Shown here: positions 61,401 to 64,000 of the stretch, in pieces | Position numbering within the stretch: position 1 is the first letter of the stretch | How the letters are laid out: each line of letters opens with the position of its first letter | Assembly (NCBI GenBank): GCA_038380795.1 | Contig: CM076267.1 | Location: 38,068,232 to 38,132,231, forward strand | DNA: 64,000 nucleotides | Reading direction: 5' to 3' | Source of the DNA: Pyrocephalus nanus | Lineage: Eukaryota > Chordata > Aves > Passeriformes > Tyrannidae | Position numbers and translations under genes: made by a program | Notes under the pieces: model-generated | Told to the model about the DNA's origin: nothing | Database searches by the model: none | What the model saw: only the letters and a program-made list of their open reading frames with translations

Positions 61401-62816
61401 AGAGGAAAAAAACCTAAGCCAGCAGATGTCTTGTTCTGGTGACAAAGTGTGCAAGGCAATTTGGACAGTATGAACAGCAATCTTAGGCTAAGGGTTTATA
61501 TAAGACTAAGAGTTGCAGGGCAAGGATAAACATGACTTCAGGGTTAAGAGGAAACAAATTTATGCTGCATGAACAAGTTTTTACTACACAACCATGCTAA
61601 TATTTCTGTCTCAAAGAACACTGCTGCAGAAGTCTGACACAGAGAAACAATCTGGATGGAGATAGGACGAAATATGGACAGATAGGCAGAGTGCCAACAC
61701 AAAGAAAAGGTTCCCCCTAACTGCATTCCTAGTTACGCTTCAAAATCAGACATGTCAAACAGAAGTTTCCACTTCATAGTTCTTGATGGAGAGATCATCC
61801 TTCTCTTAAGGAAGAGATCACAATTTTAAATCATTTTCTAAAGGAAAGAAGACTATTTTAGTGTACTAGTGTAATAATTTAGTGTATTTTTCCCTCATCT
61901 GCTTTCTCAAAATTGTTTGGGAGGAAATGAAAATACCTTTCCCAATGATATCCAGGACAGAATTCTGATCCATCCTGGTTAACTTCAATGAAGTAAACAA
62001 AGATCTTACAGTGGTAAGAATCCAAGAACCTCCCCAGTTCTAAGAGTCACACTTCTTTTGTGAACAAAACTCACTAGCCGGTGGGTTTTTAATCATAGAA
62101 TTATAGAATAACCTGAGTTGGAAGGGATTAACAAGGATTGAGTCCAACTCCTTTATTTATCTAGTGATATCAAATCACTTGGGGCTATACAGAGACCTTC
62201 TCCAGGGCCCAGAAAAACAACCAGGACAGTAATGGCATCATTTTGAGACCAAACTTTGCACATGAACTGTGACTCAGGAGAGCTGTGCACAGGACAGCAA
62301 TCTACAGTGTTATTCATCATATTTCTACTCCTTTTGAGAGGGGAGATAAAACCTGAGCTTGCCAGCTCGATGTTCTTCTCCCTAAACAATGAATTTTTCC
62401 ACGATCCTAAAGCAGAGCTTTAAGGGAATTACCTTGATATCTAACCCAATGTTTGTTTAGGATTAGGAGTTCCAAAAAGCTTGGGAAACAGAAGCCTCGA
62501 CAGAAGGCAATTTTAATCAAGCTTAATACACAATTCTGCACATCTCTCCCCTAGTTTGGAACCAGCCCATTTTTAGCTTAGCCTTAATGGAAAATTCTGG
62601 GAATTAAAGTTCTCAAGTGCAGAATTACATCCACAGTGCACTTTAACACAGTGGGCTTTGTTGCTTGAGACAGTTTTAGGTGTTTTGCAGTAACCTCTTA
62701 CCCTCTACACGCTCTTCTTCGCTGCCATCTGACTCAGCAGTCGCACGCCCAGTGATGCAGCAGAACAGCAAGACGAAGGTTGAAGGTAAGGAACATCCCT
62801 TCTTTCTTCCTTTCAT
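40344..62816 (-). CDS. TFPI: TFPI, tissue factor pathway inhibitor (whole coding span)
   Basis: Secreted Kunitz-type anticoagulant. In the known family K1 inhibits factor VIIa/tissue factor, K2 inhibits factor Xa, K3 binds protein S, and the basic tail adds factor Xa/V and cell-surface binding. Minus-strand exons run from 62816 (ATG) to the TGA ending at 40344: signal/acidic exon, K1, short linker exon(s), K2, two related linker exons, K3 and tail. Internal boundaries are phase 1 except for the ambiguous K1 donor. Using every exon and a GC donor for K1 gives 1,065 nt including the stop (354 residues), against about 304 in human. The excess comes mainly from the second K2-K3 linker exon and the 48-nt exon. 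Order and orientation relative to CALCRL match mammals. Confidence 0.95.
40457..40804. other. TFPI intron, K3 to tail
   Basis: A 348-nt intron on the minus strand, GTATGG to TTTAG. It contains a 14-nt A run (plus strand) and nothing else of note. Confidence 0.85.
40805..40987 (-). CDS. TFPI: TFPI Kunitz domain 3 exon
   Basis: 183-nt symmetric phase 1-1 exon; acceptor TATTTGTAG and donor AAAG|GTATGG. It encodes a complete BPTI/Kunitz domain with six cysteines: SLCMTPMDRGLC, RAKELRFFYN, HSSGRCHPFS, YSGCGGNENN and FTSRKSCLRICKK. The P1 residue after the second Cys is Arg, as in human K3. GGNENNF keeps the Glu that in human K3 contributes to protein S binding. Two sequons are visible, NHS and NFT; the latter matches a human glycosylation site. 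The leading EPPPIPS is linker. Confidence 0.96.
40988..47356. other. TFPI intron between linker exon 2 and Kunitz 3
   Basis: About 6.4 kb, minus-strand GTAAGT to TTTGTAG. No transposon recognised. It contains a phase-compatible candidate alternative terminal exon at 43365-43519 (see findings). A mammalian-type TFPI-beta GPI exon was looked for and not recognised. A short AT-rich patch lies at about 45480-45610. Confidence 0.6.
43365..43519 (-). CDS. Candidate alternative TFPI terminal exon (speculative)
   Basis: On the minus strand a pyrimidine-rich tract TTCTTTCCTTTTTAG is followed by an open frame that fits phase-1 entry, with the upstream G completing GAT. It encodes DSSVGCGIFASFIFLFSSQK, then a charged tail ending KLKNRHNI and a stop at 43367-43365. 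The position, after the K2-K3 linker exons and before K3, is where mammals keep the TFPI-beta membrane-anchoring exon. The hydrophobic stretch is short and is followed by more than 30 charged or polar residues, which is not GPI-signal-like. It could be chance. Confidence 0.18.
47357..47449 (-). CDS. TFPI: TFPI K2-K3 linker exon, second copy
   Basis: 93-nt symmetric phase 1-1 exon between CTTTTCTTTTAG and G|GTAAGT. It encodes NLLPTAPDEESNTLNSSSRK, then EKHNQFPIFF. It resembles the neighbouring exon at 47939-48034 (LLP, acidic EE, N-x/V-NSSS, then F..FF/IF ending in G). Like that exon it carries an NSS N-glycosylation sequon matching the NNS sequon of the human K2-K3 linker. It can be spliced after the 48.0-kb exon, or directly after K2, without changing frame. 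Splice sites are strong, so use is likely but not proven. Confidence 0.8.
47450..47938. other. Short intron between the two linker exons
   Basis: 489-nt intron on the minus strand, GTAACA to CTTTTAG. Nothing else recognised. The small distance fits a tandem exon duplication. Confidence 0.8.
47939..48034 (-). CDS. TFPI: TFPI K2-K3 linker exon, first copy
   Basis: 96-nt symmetric phase 1-1 exon, acceptor TTCATTTAG and donor TTTTTG|GTAACA. It encodes SLLPVVTVEEHPNIVNSSSP, then AEEPEEFHGIF. Its end, EEFHG, parallels the human linker FEFHG just before K3, and VNSSS parallels the human VNNS glycosylation region, so this copy looks most like the ancestral linker. It joins K2 through T|CA (Ser) and either the second copy through G|TA (Val) or K3 through G|AA (Glu). 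Confidence 0.85.
48035..48987. other. TFPI intron, K2 to linker
   Basis: 953-nt intron on the minus strand, GTGAGT to ATTTAG. It includes a (TA)n run at about 48691-48705; otherwise unremarkable. Confidence 0.8.
48988..49164 (-). CDS. TFPI: TFPI Kunitz domain 2 exon
   Basis: 177-nt symmetric phase 1-1 exon, acceptor TTGTTTGTAG and donor AAAACT|GTGAGT. It encodes DKPDFCFHEKDPGICRGY, FTRYFYNKETKLCEVFKY, GGCLGNQNNFKNLEDC and QSTCQEN, a full Kunitz domain with six cysteines. P1 is Arg (GIC-R-GY), identical to the human K2 factor Xa-binding loop ICRGY.TRYFYN. The domain length equals the family standard. This is the most conserved part of the gene in the window. Confidence 0.97.
49165..51558. other. 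TFPI intron upstream of K2
   Basis: About 2.4 kb. It includes an AT-rich low-complexity block (49243-49402) and further A/T-rich stretches near 49620-49740 and 50095-50125. No recognisable mobile element. Confidence 0.7.
49243..49402. repeat. AT-rich low-complexity block
   Basis: Imperfect reiterations of tatatttataa / ataaataacttat units over about 160 nt immediately upstream (minus strand) of the K2 exon. The apparent open frame through it is Tyr/Ile-rich and compositional. Confidence 0.88.
51559..51606 (-). CDS. TFPI: Possible extra 48-nt TFPI linker exon
   Basis: Minus strand: acceptor TTAAATTATTTAG, donor GATGAAA|GTGAGTTC (strong). In phase 1 it reads IVPSYVLTETAMSDE, with no stop, and leaves in phase 1; the other two frames have stops. 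Inserted between the 51.69-kb exon and K2 it would add 16 residues to the K1-K2 linker. The intron to the 51.69-kb exon would be only 79 nt. I do not recognise a mammalian counterpart. It could be skipped or be a chance cryptic exon. Confidence 0.42.
51686..51724 (-). CDS. TFPI: TFPI K1-K2 linker exon
   Basis: 39-nt exon with a classical acceptor (TTTATTTATTTTGCAG) and donor AAAG|GTAATT. Entered in phase 1 it encodes (x)FSGKTVVAQMKK and leaves in phase 1, so G|AC gives DKPDFCF of K2. This parallels the human linker, where a short basic/aliphatic stretch of similar length precedes EKPDFCF. Phase-0 entry would hit a TAG, and phase-2 entry would break the join to K2. The upstream partner is uncertain because the obvious K1 donor is phase 0. 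Confidence 0.65.
55349..55907. repeat. Target-site duplication flanking the LTR
   Basis: Six-base flanks tgaggt (55349-55354) and ttaggt (55902-55907) match at five of six positions, as expected for an aged 6-bp duplication made by ERVK-like integrases. Confidence 0.65.
55355..55901 (+). mobile_element. Solo LTR of an endogenous retrovirus
   Basis: 547-nt element starting TGTGGAGG and ending GCGGCA, with TG...CA termini. It has inverted CCAAT-type motifs (attggctcc, attggttg) near 55690-55732, a TATA box (cttttatagg, 55771-55780) and a polyadenylation signal (AATAAA, 55833-55838). A CG-containing U5-like region follows. There is no primer-binding site or internal coding sequence after the 3' edge, so this is a solo LTR left by recombination. 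It is in plus orientation, antisense to TFPI, within the K1-linker intron. No viral genes are present. Confidence 0.85.
56711..56904 (-). CDS. TFPI: TFPI Kunitz domain 1 exon
   Basis: Follows a strong acceptor (CTTCTCATCTGCATTGCAG) and is entered in phase 1. It encodes AALPPLILGHSVCAMKADDG, PCKAIHLRYFFNIQSRKC, EVFEYGGCHGNENNFLTL and EECQKKCV, a full Kunitz domain with six cysteines. ADDGPCKAI is identical to the human K1 reactive loop, with Lys as P1 (factor VIIa/tissue factor specificity). The first GT donor, GTG|GTAACA, ends the exon at 56711 in phase 0, which does not fit the phase-1 linker exon. A GC donor 7 nt further on (ACAG|GCCAGT, exon end 56704) restores phase 1. The 3' boundary is therefore uncertain. 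Confidence 0.93.
59139..59430 (-). mobile_element. Diverged CR1/L3-like LINE 3' fragment (tentative)
   Basis: The phrases cccagagctgaacataac, ...agagtggaataattatcctt... and atcgcttggctttt, in this order, recall the complement of the CR1/L3 3' region (acceptable match to 'cccagagctggacacagtact...gattggctttc'). Strongly decayed and assigned from memory of the family. A T-run interrupts it. Confidence 0.4.
60000..60660. promoter_or_regulatory. CpG-dense intronic patch (possible enhancer or promoter)
   Basis: CpG dinucleotides are clearly more frequent here than in the rest of the intron (ccccggctgcgggc, cccgcggtt, gccgctg, ccccgtcgttg, cacgcgctg, ctcgcacccacgtg, acgttcggttcg), although G+C is only moderately raised. 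It lies within the TFPI first coding intron. No matching first-exon donor stands out on the minus strand, so a regulatory role is only a possibility. Confidence 0.35.
62093..62210 (-). mobile_element. CR1 LINE 3' end fragment
   Basis: tcatagaattatagaataacctgagttggaagggatt...gagtccaactcc is the complement of the CR1 3' terminus, which ends in ATTCTATG-type octamer repeats. It is therefore minus-oriented with its 3' end at about 62093, truncated at the other side as most CR1 copies are. The right limit is approximate. CR1 is the dominant interspersed repeat of birds and reptiles and is the best taxonomic clue here. Confidence 0.82.
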
Positions 62817-62830
62817 CTTCCCTGTATAAC
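62702..62830 (-). CDS. TFPI: TFPI start exon: signal peptide and acidic N-terminus
   Basis: Minus-strand exon after TGTCTTCTCTAG, ending GTAGAGG|GTAAGAGG. ATG at 62816-62814 with A at -3 follows 14 nt of 5' UTR. It encodes MKGRKKGCSLPSTFVLLFCC, then ITGRATAESDGSEEERVE: a basic start, a hydrophobic core (STFVLLFCCI), a cleavage region around ATA, and an acidic mature N-terminus. Human TFPI likewise begins its mature form with an acidic DSEEDEE stretch. It exits in phase 1, the G completing Gly with K1. The frame stays open upstream of the acceptor, so the exact 5' boundary is less certain than the 3' one. Confidence 0.88.
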
Positions 62831-64000
62831 CTAGAGAAGACAATATACACACTTTAGTCAAATTTCTTGAGTGTTCTGCAAAAGCCATGAGCAGGATGGT
62901 GTAAATACACAGACTGGGAGCTTTGGGAATAACGGGAGCTGTATCAGTATAATCATATTGTAGATACAGTGAAGAACAAGACAAGCTGTGCTCAGCAGAT
63001 TGCACGTCTCCTGTCCCCCCTCCAGCACGGATTAGAGGCATTACTATTACTTTTATCTCAAGCCACAACTGAAATCACCTCCCTGAACACGTAATGATAT
63101 AAAATGTAACTCTTGACACTTTCATTGTGCTGATCAGCTTTACAAAATGTATAGTTGGTTGCCCAGTCAAATCCTTCCAAACAAGTTTTCCTCGGTCTGC
63201 AGGACTTGAGAGTCACTGCCACAAACACAGGATTCTATTTTTAATGAATATTTAATCAATTTGTAGTTGCACACGTGGCGTTCCACGGGAGTCAGGGAAC
63301 ATTTTGCAACTTTAATGTCCTAAGAAGTGTTTTGTCTCTTGTAGATCCCTTTAGTTGTGGGCACCTCACTTAAGTGCAGACCTATCGTTTCTCACATCTT
63401 TATCAGTGCAACCATTCACACAAAAGAGCACCTTGATTCCATGGCAGCTGGCGTGCTCAGGTTGCCAAAGGTGAGGCTATGGGTGCAAGTACAAAATCTG
63501 GAAAAATTTTGCTTTAATTTTTTTAGAAATGTAGATTGTCCAACTAACGGAAAGTTCCTCAAGGATCTCAGAATCCTAATTAGAGGATAAGCTAAATACC
63601 TTTTTTGCTCCCAACAGGTGGATTCCCTCTAGATATCCTCTTCTCTTAAAGTACAATACTAATTTTTTTTGCTGAGTTAATTAATATTTAGTAAAAACTA
63701 AAGCTCTAAGAAATGCCTTCAGACACTGTTCAGTGTTCATGTTTACATGCCTGTGAAGACAGCACATTTCACCAAGGAGAGCCAGAATTTTCATTTCTCT
63801 CTAGGAAACTTGCCCTCTTGGATACTTAATGGTTTCCCAACTTGCAGCATATGTGGGAGAAAAGAAATGCATTCTTAAAAATAAATCCTGGTGAAATTAC
63901 AGACCAGACCCTGAGGAACACTAATTATTTGGGCAATTTTTTAAATTGACAATTCCCTTTAGAACGCTTCAGTACATAATGTGGTGAAAAACACTGAGAG
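62831..64000. other. TFPI 5' intron or upstream region
   Basis: Sequence upstream of the TFPI start exon. No CpG island and no clear first exon, so the TFPI promoter and non-coding exon(s) probably lie beyond the right edge. No mobile element recognised. Confidence 0.5.

Larger units (their letters stand above)
56905..62701. other. TFPI intron between signal exon and K1
   Basis: About 5.8 kb, minus-strand GTAAGAGG to TTGCAG. It contains the diverged LINE-like segment at 59139-59430, the CpG-dense patch at 60.0-60.66 kb and the CR1 tail at 62.09 kb. No further coding exon recognised. Confidence 0.7.

Noticed and set aside
1..64000. CRISPR array, operon, prophage, tRNA or rRNA content
   Set aside because: Spliced vertebrate genes, CR1 and LTR elements show this is eukaryotic nuclear DNA. 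No regularly spaced repeats or RNA-gene signatures were seen.

Overview
This is a vertebrate nuclear window, AT-rich and intron-dominated. It is most likely avian: it has a CR1 LINE 3' end with the (ATTCTATG)n-type terminus, a compact solo retroviral LTR with a 6-bp target-site duplication, and no SINEs that I can recognise. Species cannot be fixed from the sequence. Both genes lie on the minus strand. I read their exons by translating the reverse complement and checking splice sites and codon phase. Protein identities rest on recalled family sequences, not on a database search.

Layout from left to right on the plus strand: (1) 565-709 and 1727-1823 are the first two coding exons of CALCRL, the calcitonin-receptor-like class B GPCR. 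They encode the signal peptide and the start of the ectodomain; the rest of the gene lies beyond the left edge. (2) 1824-34340 is a very long 5'-UTR intron with only simple repeats and small local duplications. (3) 34.19-34.86 kb and 36.40-36.76 kb are two CpG-rich islands. Each carries a good minus-strand splice donor, so they are candidate alternative CALCRL promoters with first exons. (4) 40344-62830 holds TFPI (tissue factor pathway inhibitor): signal and acidic N-terminus (62.7 kb), Kunitz 1 (56.7-56.9 kb), short linker exons (51.55 and 51.69 kb), Kunitz 2 (49.0 kb), two related linker exons (48.0 and 47.4 kb), Kunitz 3 (40.8-41.0 kb) and the basic C-terminal tail with its stop (40.34-40.46 kb). 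(5) The TFPI introns hold a solo LTR (55355-55901, antisense to TFPI), a CR1 tail at about 62.09 kb, a CpG-dense patch at 60.0-60.66 kb and AT-rich tracts.

TFPI and CALCRL are head-to-tail neighbours, as in mammals, and both are endothelial genes. All three TFPI Kunitz domains keep six cysteines and the P1 residues known from human TFPI (Lys, Arg, Arg), and the basic tail is kept, so an alpha-type inhibitor is predicted. The most interesting points are an apparent tandem duplication of the K2-K3 linker exon, a K1 exon whose only phase-consistent donor looks like GC rather than GT, an extra phase-compatible 48-nt exon behind a 79-nt intron, and a phase-compatible alternative terminal exon with a hydrophobic stretch. 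I found no CRISPR array, operon, tRNA, rRNA or novel prokaryote-like system; this is an ordinary vertebrate locus with a few gene-structure puzzles.
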